63,024 nt of DNA from Pedobacter sp. Lineage in GTDB: Bacteria; Bacteroidota; Bacteroidia; Sphingobacteriales; Sphingobacteriaceae. The stretch spans positions 1 through 63,024 of the forward strand of contig JACMND010000047.1 in the NCBI GenBank assembly GCA_014378705.1, read 5' to 3'. The notes under the pieces are model-generated. The model was not told the origin of the DNA. It worked only from the letters and a program-made list of their open reading frames with translations, and did not search any database. Shown piece after piece: positions 18,064 through 27,422 of the stretch (its first letter is position 1; the number at the start of each line of letters is the position of its first letter). Both the position numbers and the translations under genes were made by a program.

Positions 18064-19590
18064 TTAATAGAACGGATTTTGTGTTAACCTTCCGCCGCTT
18101 AAATCTATCTGAGCCTGAGGAATGGGAAATACCTCATTTTTATTATCGGCGAAAGCTTTTCCATGAGCTTTTAAAATTGTTCCGGCCCGGCCCTGTCTTA
18201 CAAGATCAAAGAAACGATCCCGCTCCAATGCTAACTCAACCCGTCTTTCTTTCCAAATATTTTCTATGGTTCCTGTGGACGCGGGCAAGTTGGCTCTTGT
18301 CCTAACCTCATTCAGACGCGTAGTGGCTTCAGCGATATTCCCTAGATTAGCAGCTGCCTCGGCATTTATTAAAAGAACCTCGGCATACCGCATCAAAGGA
18401 ATATTTTTGGGTTTGGTATCCTTGTTATTTGATAACTGAGGCGATTCTCTTAACGGGCTATGATAAGCCTTGTAATTATAACGCGGGTTTTCAACTGAAT
18501 CCTGTGAAGGAATGCGAAACCCATCCCATAACACCGTTCCGACATTTAAATTGCCGGGTAAAGTAGGCTTGATAAAAATTATGCTTGCGTTTACGCGACT
18601 ATCGCCCGGCTCATAAGCGTTCGCTAAATCTGATGTGGGGCTGTTAAATCCAAAACCAAGATCATTCCAACCTCCGCGGCCACGTGCACCCTGTCCATTA
18701 CTAAATAGCGGACTTACCGCGTTTTCACCAACATTTATGCCGGTTTGAACTTCAAAAATAGATTCAGAATTATTATTTCCGCCTACGCCGTTAACCGCCT
18801 TTTCCCGGAAAATTAAAGAGTAATCAGGAACAAGGTTATACTTTCCGGAGTTAATTACTTCTTTAGAAAGATCAAAAGCTTGTTGAAAGTCTTTCTGATA
18901 TAAATATACTTTTGAAAGATAGCTTTGAGCAGCACCTTTTGTTGCTCTGCCTACCGGGGTCGCATCTTTTAAGGGAAGGTTCAGCGCAGCAAACTGCAAA
19001 TCATCTATAATAACCTGATATATTTCTTCTTTAGAAACCCGTGTTTGAAACTCATCGCTATTGCCTTCAGAAGGATCAGGAACACGAATCAATTTAGGCA
19101 CACCACCAAATAAACGTACCAAATTAAAGTAATAAAAAGCCCGTAAGAAACGTACTTCGCCAAGCAGCTTGTTTTTAATTGATTCTTCAAAAGTACTTTT
19201 CTCTAAGATATCAATAGACCTGTTTACCCTGGCTATAGCGGCATAATGGCCGTTCCAAAGATTGTTAAAAACAAAATTGTTAGGATTAACTGTAAAATTA
19301 TCAATTTCTGCAGCAGGCGGAAAATCAGAAGGCGAACTTCCTTTATCGCTATCATCTGAGGCTATGTCAGTAGCGATAGTAAATAAAAACCCAACAGTGG
19401 TATTTCCAAAACCTCCCAAATACAAAGTATTGTAGGCCCCTCCTACCAACTTTTCGGCGGCATCCGGGTCTGTTAATGCCTGAACTTCTGTTAATTGACC
19501 CTGCGGATTGACTTCAAGAAATTCTTTTTTACAACTGCTCACAATTGTTATAGCAGATATTATGATTATAAATCGTTTTAAACTCATCAT
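18064..19590 (-). CDS. SusD/RagB-family outer-membrane lipoprotein
   Basis: 508 residues with a lipobox at Cys20 (ITIVSSCKKEFLEVNPQGQ). The SusD fold is recognisable by VRFLRAFYYFNLVRLFGGVP (TPR part), GAAQSYLSKVYLYQKDFQQA and the C-terminal LMRYAEVLLINAEAAANLG, WKERRVELALERDRFFDLVRQ. SusD proteins form a lid over the SusC pore and bind the incoming oligosaccharide. It follows susC after 20 bp and has the normal length. The numbered susD symbol is not given because the substrate is not starch. Confidence 0.93.
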   Translation of the reverse strand: MMSLKRFIIIISAITIVSSCKKEFLEVNPQGQLTEVQALTDPDAAEKLVGGAYNTLYLGGFGNTTVGFLFTIATDIASDDSDKGSSPSDFPPAAEIDNFTVNPNNFVFNNLWNGHYAAIARVNRSIDILEKSTFEESIKNKLLGEVRFLRAFYYFNLVRLFGGVPKLIRVPDPSEGNSDEFQTRVSKEEIYQVIIDDLQFAALNLPLKDATPVGRATKGAAQSYLSKVYLYQKDFQQAFDLSKEVINSGKYNLVPDYSLIFREKAVNGVGGNNNSESIFEVQTGINVGENAVSPLFSNGQGARGRGGWNDLGFGFNSPTSDLANAYEPGDSRVNASIIFIKPTLPGNLNVGTVLWDGFRIPSQDSVENPRYNYKAYHSPLRESPQLSNNKDTKPKNIPLMRYAEVLLINAEAAANLGNIAEATTRLNEVRTRANLPASTGTIENIWKERRVELALERDRFFDLVRQGRAGTILKAHGKAFADNKNEVFPIPQAQIDLSGGRLTQNPFY

Positions 19591-19610
19591 GATCGTGATA
19601 ATTAAATTAT

Positions 19611-22600
19611 TTAAAAACCAACATTAACACCAAATGCGTAGGTGCGGGTTGTAGGATAAATACTAGATTCTAAACCTCCGCTTAAAGCACTTCCACCAGA
19701 AATTTCAGGGGTAAATCCACTATAACCCGTAAAAGTAGCCAGGTTTTGCGCCTGAATGAATGCCCTGATTTTTCCTATGTTATACTTTGTCAAAAAAGTT
19801 TTTGGTAAGGTATATCCGAGTGTTATATTGTTGATCCTAAAAAAATCACCCTTTTCTATAAAGTAGGTTGAAGCCGGGAGAGGATCAAGGTTTGCCCTTG
19901 GGATACCGGTTTGAGTATTATTTGGTGTCCACCGATTTTGGGCAATATCCGTTTCTATGTTATCTTTTGAATCAGATCTTGCAGCTCTTTTGGCATTGTA
20001 AATTTTTCCGCCTGCTGTTCCATAAGTTGAGACACTGATATCAAAAACACTGTAATTAGCAGTTCCGTTAATACCATAGGTAAACTTAGGCTGATAAGAG
20101 CCTGCAAAATCTCTATCATCGTCGGTAATGTTTCCATCACCGTTTAAATCCTTATACCTTAAATCACCCGGCTTGGCATCTTTTTGTGCTGATGCGGCAA
20201 TTTCTTCTGCGGTTTGAAATATACCATCAGCCTGTCTCACAAAAAAACTACCGATTGGCTGATTATTATCTGATTTTGTAACAAGACCCTGACTGGCCAC
20301 ACCCCCATCAAATAATGCCTGTCCGCCATTGAGTCCTGTTATTTCATTTTTATTGTACGCTCCGTTAATACCAATGCTATATCCCCAGACAGTGCTGGAT
20401 TTGGTATTCCAGTTTAGCCCAAGTTCAACGCCACGGTTACTAAAATTAGATGCGTTTGTTGTAAAAAGGTTATCTGCGTCACCCAAAATACCGGGTATAA
20501 GAATATTAATGAGTGCATCTTCAGTTTTCTTGTTATAATAATCAACCGTACCAGTCAAGCGGTTGTTTAAGAATCCGAAATCAATTCCGAAATCGTATTC
20601 TTTTGTGGTCTCCCATTTTACGTTCTTATCCGGCAATTGATCAAAAGAAATACCCAAATATTCAGAACCATTAAAAATATAAGGCTGATTAATGGATGCC
20701 AAAGGGAAATAAGTAGATGTAGGGATTTGGTCATTTCCAACCTGGCCGTAGCTTCCGCGAAGTTTTAACGCGGTAATTGTGTTTTGATTTTTCAAAAAAC
20801 TTTCGTTGATCAGGTTCCAGCCCAAACCAACAGAAGGGAAATAACCCCAGCGGTTTTGGCTTGGAAAGCGTGATGTTCCGTCAGCACGGAAAGTTGCAGT
20901 TAACAAATAACGGTCAGCAAAGGAATAGTTTAAACGGCTGATGTAAGAGTTACGGGTAGCTTTGTCCCCTGTATTATTATTATTTGCCCCTTGTGGGGAA
21001 CCGGCACCTAAAAACCATTGATCTCTGTTTTCCGGAACATTTATTCTGGTACCGCTTAAACTGTTAAATTCAAATCTTTCTGCGGTAGTTCCAACTAATA
21101 GGCTGAAGGTGTGATCGCCAAAAGTTTTGTTTGCAGTGGCTGTATTATCCCAAACCCACCTGTTAGAATTGTTATTCGTAACTCCCAATCCGCTATTAGT
21201 GCGCAACTGGTTTCCGCCTTCTGTTATAAATACGTTGTTTTCTCCGGTATTTAAAAAACGGTAGCCATAAACCTGGTTTTTGTAAAAATCCAAATCCACG
21301 CCAAAGCTAGATCTTAAAGAAAGCCATTTTAATGGAGTAAGGTCCAGTGCAAAAGTACCCTGAATACGATTACCTAACCCTTGGTCATGGTTTTTTTCCA
21401 GATTAAGCAAGGGGTTACCAACGTTGTTTGATAAAGAAGTATTACCGTATAAATCGCCAATTTTGGATGCGACGTAGGGGGCAGCACGATAAGCAACATT
21501 AAATGCATCTAAATTCACTTCTCTAACATTGAAACGGCTAAAAGAAGCCAGGCCAGAAAACTTAAGCCATTCTTTAACCTGATATTCGTTATTCGCACGA
21601 AGGGTAAACCTGTCAAAATCATTTGTTTTTATAATTCCGGCATCCGTAAAATAACCGGCGCTGAAAAAGTAGGTATTCTTTTCACCTCCGCCAGACAAGG
21701 ATATATTGTGGTTCTGCTGAAATCCGGTTTTTAAAATGGCATTGTACCAGTCTGTGTTGGCACCTGATTGCAAAAGAGCCGGTGTAATCAGCACATCGCC
21801 ATTCCCATAAAAAACATTCGCCTCATTAATATATCCTGCATATTGATTTGCACCCGCCATATTAACCAAATTAGAAGCTTGTTTGAGTCCGGTTGTACCA
21901 TTATATTCAATAACCATAGCACCCGATTTCCCTTTTTTGGTAGTAATGAGTAGTACACCATTTGCGGCCCGCATTCCATAAATCGCGGTAGCTGAGGCAT
22001 CTTTGAGAATATCCATCGTGACAATATCCGAGGAATTTATATTGCGGATGTCATCTGTAATCACACCATCCACAACGTACAAAGGGTTCGCTCCTGCCAG
22101 CATAGTTCCTGTTCCGCGTACTCTTACAGTAGGATTGCTGTTTGGTGCACCAGAACTAATGATCTGAACACCCGCAACTTTACCCTGGATAGCCTGAGTT
22201 GGCGAAAGTACGGGCTCACGGGCAATATCTTCGCCCTTTACCTGCCCTACAGATCCGGTTACATCTTTTCTTCTTTGTGTGCCATAACCCACAACAACAA
22301 CCTGTTCAAGCATTTCTGATGAAGTTTTAAGCTTAACATCTAAAACTGTGCGATTGTTAACGGGTACATCCAATGAGGTGTAGCCAAGATAAGAAAATGT
22401 TAAAGTTGCATTTGCAGGTGCCTTAATTGTGTAGGCGCCCTCAACATTTGTGGTTACTCCCTGCGTTGAACCTTTAACAACTACAGTAACACCAATTAAG
22501 GTTTCGCTTGTAGCCACATCAGTAGCTTTGCCAGAAATGACAATGATTTCCTGAGCTACAAGCACATTGGTTGTAAAAATTAAGAGGAGGACCGCAGACG

Positions 22601-22625
22601 AAATGAAAGTAAATAATCTCTTCAT
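19611..22625 (-). CDS. SusC/RagA-family TonB-dependent outer-membrane transporter
   Basis: 1004 residues. A signal peptide ends near residue 24 (LVAQ). A carboxypeptidase-regulatory-like domain (ISGKATDVATSETLIGVTVVVKGSTQGVTTN) follows, then the TonB-box region and SusC motif (VVVGYGTQRRKDVTGSVGQV), the plug and a 22-strand-type barrel ending in YAFGVNVGF with a terminal Phe. There is no extra N-terminal STN domain, so it should not signal through an ECF sigma/anti-sigma pair. It is the first gene of the PUL, imports glucan oligosaccharides and is preceded by a good promoter match. Confidence 0.95.
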   Translation of the reverse strand: MKRLFTFISSAVLLLIFTTNVLVAQEIIVISGKATDVATSETLIGVTVVVKGSTQGVTTNVEGAYTIKAPANATLTFSYLGYTSLDVPVNNRTVLDVKLKTSSEMLEQVVVVGYGTQRRKDVTGSVGQVKGEDIAREPVLSPTQAIQGKVAGVQIISSGAPNSNPTVRVRGTGTMLAGANPLYVVDGVITDDIRNINSSDIVTMDILKDASATAIYGMRAANGVLLITTKKGKSGAMVIEYNGTTGLKQASNLVNMAGANQYAGYINEANVFYGNGDVLITPALLQSGANTDWYNAILKTGFQQNHNISLSGGGEKNTYFFSAGYFTDAGIIKTNDFDRFTLRANNEYQVKEWLKFSGLASFSRFNVREVNLDAFNVAYRAAPYVASKIGDLYGNTSLSNNVGNPLLNLEKNHDQGLGNRIQGTFALDLTPLKWLSLRSSFGVDLDFYKNQVYGYRFLNTGENNVFITEGGNQLRTNSGLGVTNNNSNRWVWDNTATANKTFGDHTFSLLVGTTAERFEFNSLSGTRINVPENRDQWFLGAGSPQGANNNNTGDKATRNSYISRLNYSFADRYLLTATFRADGTSRFPSQNRWGYFPSVGLGWNLINESFLKNQNTITALKLRGSYGQVGNDQIPTSTYFPLASINQPYIFNGSEYLGISFDQLPDKNVKWETTKEYDFGIDFGFLNNRLTGTVDYYNKKTEDALINILIPGILGDADNLFTTNASNFSNRGVELGLNWNTKSSTVWGYSIGINGAYNKNEITGLNGGQALFDGGVASQGLVTKSDNNQPIGSFFVRQADGIFQTAEEIAASAQKDAKPGDLRYKDLNGDGNITDDDRDFAGSYQPKFTYGINGTANYSVFDISVSTYGTAGGKIYNAKRAARSDSKDNIETDIAQNRWTPNNTQTGIPRANLDPLPASTYFIEKGDFFRINNITLGYTLPKTFLTKYNIGKIRAFIQAQNLATFTGYSGFTPEISGGSALSGGLESSIYPTTRTYAFGVNVGF

Positions 22626-22704
22626 ACCGATTGGTTTTGGTTAGTGTTTACTTAAAATTAAAAAAATTTTACACGGATTTATCCGCTTCTTCATAAGGTA
22701 AAAA

Positions 22705-22735
22705 CAAAGATTTTGTTTGAAATTTATATCGCAAA
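22705..22735 (-). promoter_or_regulatory. Probable PUL promoter upstream of susC
   Basis: Reading the minus strand, TTTG (-33 box) is followed by 19 nt and then AATCTTTG, one mismatch from the -7 consensus TAnnTTTG. Spacing and boxes fit the Bacteroidota vegetative sigma factor. The susC leader would be about 75 nt. No regulator gene is found beside the PUL. Confidence 0.5.
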
Positions 22736-22967
22736 TCCATTTTCAGGAATTAAAAAAATTACAACAGACAAGCACTCTATTATGATTTAAATATATCTGG
22801 TGGAAAATTCTAAAATTGAATTTTGTACTTACTTTAAAATGAACAATTTACAAAAAACTTTAGAGAAAAACACAGCAATGAAATTCTTAACAAGTCAGTT
22901 TTTTAATTGGGTTAACAGCTATTGAACCAATAAACAAATTAAAACAACAGTACTTCGTGAACTTGAC

Positions 22968-23222
22968 AAATAATTTACTCTCCACAAAAAGAAGGGGAAC
23001 ATGAATGTTTTATTCATAAATTTTGAAAGAATGGGTTCATTGATCGTGCCTGCCAAAGGCTTCTCCATAATCACCCACGATAACTAATAAAGTTGACTGT
23101 TCTAATCCGTGTTTTTTGCTGAAGCCACCAGTTTTCCAAGGGTCTGATCACTGTGTTCAAGCGCATTTAAATAGCGGTTTAAGTCCGCATTATTACCTGG
23201 TAATCTTTTTCTTGCCTGAATA
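22968..23222 (-). pseudogene. Remnant of a sulfatase/phosphoglycerol-transferase-fold enzyme
   Basis: On the minus strand, LNRYLNALEHSDQTLGKLVASAK is followed, after a one-base frameshift, by STLLVIVGDYGEAFGRHDQ. The VIVGDYGEAFG part is at 23052-23084. An in-frame TGA, then THSFKIYE, a TAA and NIHVPLLFVESK follow. This is the C-terminal metal-site region of the alkaline-phosphatase/sulfatase superfamily (usual form VVxxDHGE.F). With one frameshift and two stops it cannot be expressed. No N-terminal half with the CxPSR-type or Thr nucleophile is found between here and trhO. The rest of the 22626-23318 gap shows only the PUL promoter. Confidence 0.6.
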
Positions 23223-23318
23223 AAAATAAGGATTATGCATTTAACAGTCTTATTGACCGTACCAGATTTAAGAGAATAAAATTAAATGGGTTAGGCGAGT
23301 TTAAAAATATTTATGCAT

Positions 23319-24257
23319 TTACAATTTCCCTTTTACCTCTACCGGCTGTGGAACTTTAACATAATAACCTGAACCATCATAAATTCGCTTTCGCGGATGA
23401 GACTGGCAATCTAAAGAACAGGTGCCTTCCAACTCCACCCCGCATTCATCGCATTGGGTAAAATGTTCATTACACACGGGGTTAGCACAATTGATCATCT
23501 TCGATGTTACGCTTCCGCAATTTCGGCAAAAAGAAATAATCGCAGGATTAACAGAGTTCACATCAACTGTTAAACGATTATCAAAAACGTAACACTTTCC
23601 TTCAAAATCCTTACCGCCGGCTTCTTTTCCATATTTTACAATGCCTCCATGAAGCTGGTAAACATTTTTAAATCCCTCATGCAAAAGCAATGCTGAAGCT
23701 TTTTCGCATTTAATACCACCCGTACAATACGTAACGATTTTTTTGTCTTTGTACCGAGCCAATTCATCCAACTTTTCAGGAAATTCCCTGAAGTTTTCCA
23801 TATCCAGTGTAACTGCATTTTTAAACCTGCCCAGCAAATGTTCATAGTTAGAACGCACATCCAGAATAACGACGTCTTCCCCATCCTTCATTTTTAAAAA
23901 TTCTTCAGGCTCCAGATAAGTGCCGGTTTTCTGCTGTGGATTGATAACATTTGGGTTACGTAAGCCTGAATAAACGATTTCGGACTTATAACGGCAATGC
24001 ATTTTAATAAAGGAGGGCTTCTCAACGTCGTCGATCTTGAAATCAGTTTTACTAAATCGCGGATCAGACAAAATCGTATTCATATACGTTTGGCAGGATT
24101 TATTGCTGCCAGAAACTGTTCCATTTATTCCTTCCTCAGCTATGATAATTCGACCGACAAGGTTAAGCGATTTACAAAATTCAAGGTGTTCAGCGGTGAA
24201 ATTTTGCGCATTCTCAATCGTACTGTAACAATAGTAAAGTAAGGTTTGATATTTCAT
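23319..24257 (-). CDS. trhO: tRNA uridine(34) hydroxylase TrhO (YceA, rhodanese domain)
   Basis: 312 residues. It has an N-terminal acylphosphatase-like part (IIAEEGINGTVSGS), a rhodanese domain with the active loop CTGGIKCEKAS (Cys178), and a C-terminal Cys-rich segment (CRNCGSV, CANPVCNEHFTQCDECG, CSLDCQSHPRKR). This is the normal layout of TrhO/YceA, which makes 5-hydroxyuridine at position 34 of several tRNAs using prephenate. The window also encodes MnmH, another wobble-uridine enzyme with a rhodanese domain. The gene seems to be transcribed alone, with a TATATTTG box about 40 nt before the start. Confidence 0.92.
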   Translation of the reverse strand: MKYQTLLYYCYSTIENAQNFTAEHLEFCKSLNLVGRIIIAEEGINGTVSGSNKSCQTYMNTILSDPRFSKTDFKIDDVEKPSFIKMHCRYKSEIVYSGLRNPNVINPQQKTGTYLEPEEFLKMKDGEDVVILDVRSNYEHLLGRFKNAVTLDMENFREFPEKLDELARYKDKKIVTYCTGGIKCEKASALLLHEGFKNVYQLHGGIVKYGKEAGGKDFEGKCYVFDNRLTVDVNSVNPAIISFCRNCGSVTSKMINCANPVCNEHFTQCDECGVELEGTCSLDCQSHPRKRIYDGSGYYVKVPQPVEVKGKL

Positions 24258-24298
24258 AAGATCATTGATACTGTTGCAAACAGCGTTTAATGCAGACG

Positions 24299-24306
24299 CA
24301 AATATA
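24299..24306 (-). promoter_or_regulatory. -7 box (TATATTTG) upstream of trhO
   Basis: TATATTTG on the minus strand matches TAnnTTTG and lies 41 bases upstream of the trhO start codon. A TTTG-like -33 box at the proper distance is not seen. Confidence 0.35.
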
Positions 24307-24478
24307 CAGCTGAAAGCTGCAAAAAGGTTAACCCAGGAATTTTTTGGGTTTTACCGGATAGATAATACCAACGGAGATTATAGAAAGCAAAAAATATTCC
24401 TGTCTTTCTATGATCAGAACTTAAATTAACTGCAATAAATATTAAATTAGAAGTAACACCTCATATTAATCAGAGCAG

Positions 24479-26935
24479 CTAAAAACCGTAAGCAACGCGA
24501 AAGCCTTTGTCGGCCTGTTTACCACGTTGAAAAGAAATCCCGTACAAACCCTTAAAATTTAAGTATTGCAAACCGAAATAAACCTCGTTGTAGTTTTTAA
24601 AGGAAGATGTTCCCAGATGATTAAATCCTGCCAATTCCTGTAATTTTAACTTACGCAACAGCGGAAGCTTATTGGTTATAAAGCCGGAGAAGTTGTGCTC
24701 AACGTGGCCTTCAAAATATTTATCCGCAGTACTGAACCGATAATAATCCAGAAACAAAAATGTGTTGATTTTTGATACAAACCCCAAACTTTGCGTACCA
24801 ATAAAATGCTTATAATCCGGATAATAAAGCTGATCACTATTTAAAAATTTACCTGCTCCAAGCCAAAAAGCAGTTTTACCGTATAAGCCAAGTTTAATGT
24901 CCTTTTTGGTTAAATCAAAAGAGAGGTAATCAAACCGGGTGTCAGACCCAAAAACATTTTTAAAAGAACGGGAATAGTTTAATCCTATTAAGGGATATTT
25001 TGACGGAAGATAAACCCGGCCCTCGGGATATGTCGCATAGGCTTTACCAAATTCATAAGTTGCCCGTAAACCTATTTTAAAAGATTGGTTTTCTGTAAAA
25101 AGGGCCAGGTCATTTACCGGATTTAATGGATTATTAGAAGTAAAAACAAGATTTTTATCATCAATAAAAGTAAAGTTTGTTAGGTTGTATAGATTTTTCC
25201 GGTTTGCCCATTCGGTTGTAGCTGTAGCCACTAAACCACTGCTTAACCTTCGTGATGCTGAAAGATTGATAAATTTTTTCTCATATAATTTCAACAGGTT
25301 ACGTTCATAAAACAATGAGTTTACAGAGTTGCCAAATGCGGTGATAGAACCAAGATTATTTAGGTCAAGAACATCAGTTCCTATATTAAAGCCGTAATCA
25401 ATTTTGCCATAAGGCCTGTTTCCGGTCATGCTGGCATAAAACTTTTCACTTGCAAATCCATATCTGATGTTACCAGTTAAAGAAAGAAATTTGCTGCTTA
25501 CAGAATCTGTTTGTTTTCGGTAGGATGCCGTGTAATTAAACCCAAAACCTTCAACTGTATTGTAAAAAATAGCGTTGCGCAGTGAACTAAAATTATAATA
25601 CTCTTTTTTAAATCTGTTCCGTGGATTGTATCCGGAACCTATTAAAAAAGGAAGTGGCTTAAATTTATTATTTGCCTTGTCGAGCGAATCAAGATAAGGC
25701 CTGGATTCACGTTTTGCCGCAAGTGTATCTTTTTTACGGTAATCGGTTTTTTCTTCTTCAGTTAATGGTATAGGCCTTGCCAAAAGCCAATAAGCCGAAT
25801 CTTTTTTATTTACTTCTTTGGTGATGCGCAAAACTTCGGCAAAATCCTGAAGGTTAAGTTTTGGATTTAAATCATAATTTTTATAAACCGCTAAAAAGTA
25901 TCCGCCAAAGCGAAAACCTAACAAACCGCCGGTAAAATCAAATTTTACTGATGAAGGCATCCACCCTTTATTGCCGGCAGGAAAAAACTCCTGATTAATT
26001 TTAAGCGTGTCAACAAAATTAATGTTGGCTTCCTTGGTCAGAAATAAATCTACACTATGAAGCCGCCAACTATTTTCTAAAATGTAAATATTGCCCCGGA
26101 AAACAGGATCGGCACTTCGCCTCGGGATAACCTGAATCTTATTAATTGACTGTCCATTTTCTACAGCAGAGCCTAAATATTTATAACGATAATAAAATAA
26201 GGCATTATCTGCCAGAGGCGATATAATTGGCCGGTTACTTAAACCTTCCCAATCCTGAAAATTTTCGTAAAAATTTACCTTAATATCCGAAGCCCGATTA
26301 AAACTAAAAGCCCGGTTACTGCCTGAAACTTTAGATGAGATCATCTCTTCTTTAAAGTGATCCGGTTGTATGTAACTCAGCTTTGATTCAGATTCAGACA
26401 AATAAATAATTCCCTGCCGGTTTGAATCCAAGCCAATCTCCCGGCCAATCTTATTCATGTCGCGTCCAAGAAATTTTTTGGGGGCAGCCAATAGTTTTTG
26501 CATGCCCTTAATGTAAACTTCGGTAGTGTATTGATCCACCTCACGCAAGTGGCTTTTGCGTTTTGCAATAGCTTTTCTTATAATCTCATAAGCCGCGTCT
26601 TCACCATCAGAACGTATAATTACATCGTTTAATGTATATATTTCCGGTATAAGTTTGACGTTTAAACTTGTATCTGAACTAATATTCAGGTTAACTATTT
26701 GCTGACGGTATCCGATCGTCTTAAAAACCAAATCGTATATGCCTGCCTCAAACCTTAACCGATATATTCCTTCGCTGTTAGCAGATGTGCCTTTACTGGT
26801 ATTTTTGATGTAAACACTTGCAAACGGTACCACGTCTCCCTTGTCATCGGTTACCTTACCATTTAAATTAAACTTTTGGGCTGCTGCGTTTATAGAGAAA
26901 AATATAAAAATGAATAAAATAGCAACTGGTTTCAT
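24479..26935 (-). CDS. DUF5686 / carboxypeptidase-regulatory-like outer-membrane protein
   Basis: 818 residues from the ATG at 26933-26935, which gives the signal peptide MKPVAILFIFIFFSINAAAQ. The frame is open for 17 codons upstream. An N-terminal carboxypeptidase-regulatory-like domain (LNGKVTDDKGDVVPFASVYIKNTSKGTS) is followed by the DUF5686 segment (AYEIIRKAIAKRKSHLREVDQYTTEVYIKGMQKL) and a long C-terminal half rich in alternating aromatic/polar residues, ending in RVAYGF, typical of a beta-barrel. Such proteins are widespread in Bacteroidota outer membranes and their role is unknown. It stands alone, with no SusD partner. Confidence 0.8.
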   Translation of the reverse strand: MKPVAILFIFIFFSINAAAQKFNLNGKVTDDKGDVVPFASVYIKNTSKGTSANSEGIYRLRFEAGIYDLVFKTIGYRQQIVNLNISSDTSLNVKLIPEIYTLNDVIIRSDGEDAAYEIIRKAIAKRKSHLREVDQYTTEVYIKGMQKLLAAPKKFLGRDMNKIGREIGLDSNRQGIIYLSESESKLSYIQPDHFKEEMISSKVSGSNRAFSFNRASDIKVNFYENFQDWEGLSNRPIISPLADNALFYYRYKYLGSAVENGQSINKIQVIPRRSADPVFRGNIYILENSWRLHSVDLFLTKEANINFVDTLKINQEFFPAGNKGWMPSSVKFDFTGGLLGFRFGGYFLAVYKNYDLNPKLNLQDFAEVLRITKEVNKKDSAYWLLARPIPLTEEEKTDYRKKDTLAAKRESRPYLDSLDKANNKFKPLPFLIGSGYNPRNRFKKEYYNFSSLRNAIFYNTVEGFGFNYTASYRKQTDSVSSKFLSLTGNIRYGFASEKFYASMTGNRPYGKIDYGFNIGTDVLDLNNLGSITAFGNSVNSLFYERNLLKLYEKKFINLSASRRLSSGLVATATTEWANRKNLYNLTNFTFIDDKNLVFTSNNPLNPVNDLALFTENQSFKIGLRATYEFGKAYATYPEGRVYLPSKYPLIGLNYSRSFKNVFGSDTRFDYLSFDLTKKDIKLGLYGKTAFWLGAGKFLNSDQLYYPDYKHFIGTQSLGFVSKINTFLFLDYYRFSTADKYFEGHVEHNFSGFITNKLPLLRKLKLQELAGFNHLGTSSFKNYNEVYFGLQYLNFKGLYGISFQRGKQADKGFRVAYGF

Positions 26936-27090
26936 ATAGGTTATTTCGGTAAAGATGTGTATTATCTCAAACAGGTTATCAGGCAAAAAAGTTAAATAGT
27001 GTTATTATTTTTTTTAATAGCTATTGTTCTGTATTTGCTTTTGCCTGGGTTCAATTTTATCTATAAAATGAAACACTATAATACCTTCAA

Positions 27091-27165
27091 TAAACCCAAT
27101 TGGAGCGTAAAGCTATTCCTTATCGGGAAACTTGTAACGGAAAGCGGAACTGAAATAAGCAAAAA
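27091..27165 (-). repeat. Dispersed palindromic repeat, copy A (inverted)
   Basis: Read on the minus strand, GCTTTCCGTT...CCCGATAAGGAATAGC...CTCCAATTGGGTTTA resembles copy B at 27240-27308 and copy C at 41535-41606. Copies A and B face each other, which makes 27091-27308 a loose inverted structure. The gene-free stretch 26936-27422 otherwise holds only the kbl promoter. The 63-codon open frame at 26999-27190 overlaps the repeat and is not taken as a gene. Confidence 0.4.
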
Positions 27166-27239
27166 GCGTAGGATTTGCTTTTCAAATTAAACTCAAAGTG
27201 TTTTTTGGTAAAGCAAAGCTTAATTTCCAATCCGCGGTG

Positions 27240-27308
27240 GTCCCGCTATCTGCTTTAGCCCCGATTAAAAAATTGGAGGCTACCGCTCCTATCGGGTTTG
27301 TTTAATTC
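27240..27308 (+). repeat. Dispersed palindromic repeat, copy B
   Basis: The sequence GCTTTAGCCCCGATTAAAAA...GGAG...CTCCTATCGGGTTTG forms a hairpin: CCCGAT pairs with ATCGGG, and an inner GGAG pairs with CTCC. The same ordered blocks recur in copies A and C, with point differences, so this is a repeat family rather than a single terminator. Confidence 0.45.
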
Positions 27309-27396
27309 AGGGCATTCGGCTTTTTTAATAAGTTTGCGCTCTTTTAAAATGGCTTAGAAAAAACGGTGTGTTAAACCGGCAATCGTGGGGAAATGC

Positions 27397-27404
27397 TAAT
27401 TTTG
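27397..27404 (+). promoter_or_regulatory. -7 box (TAATTTTG) upstream of kbl
   Basis: TAATTTTG matches TAnnTTTG exactly and lies 18 bases before the kbl ATG at 27423, so a leader of about 15 nt is expected. No clear -33 TTTG was found. Confidence 0.45.
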
Positions 27405-27422
27405 CATTTCAAATTAAACATT

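Noticed and set aside
19955-20140. Short open frames inside susC and other large genes
   Set aside because: They are shadows of the real frames, which show complete family motifs.
22860-22967. Continuation of the sulfatase remnant toward susC
   Set aside because: No further motif could be read in any frame, so the pseudogene is ended at about 22968.
26999-27190. 63-codon open frame starting at a GTG
   Set aside because: It overlaps the dispersed repeat copy A and has no recognisable family. The hydrophobic start is due to AT-rich DNA.
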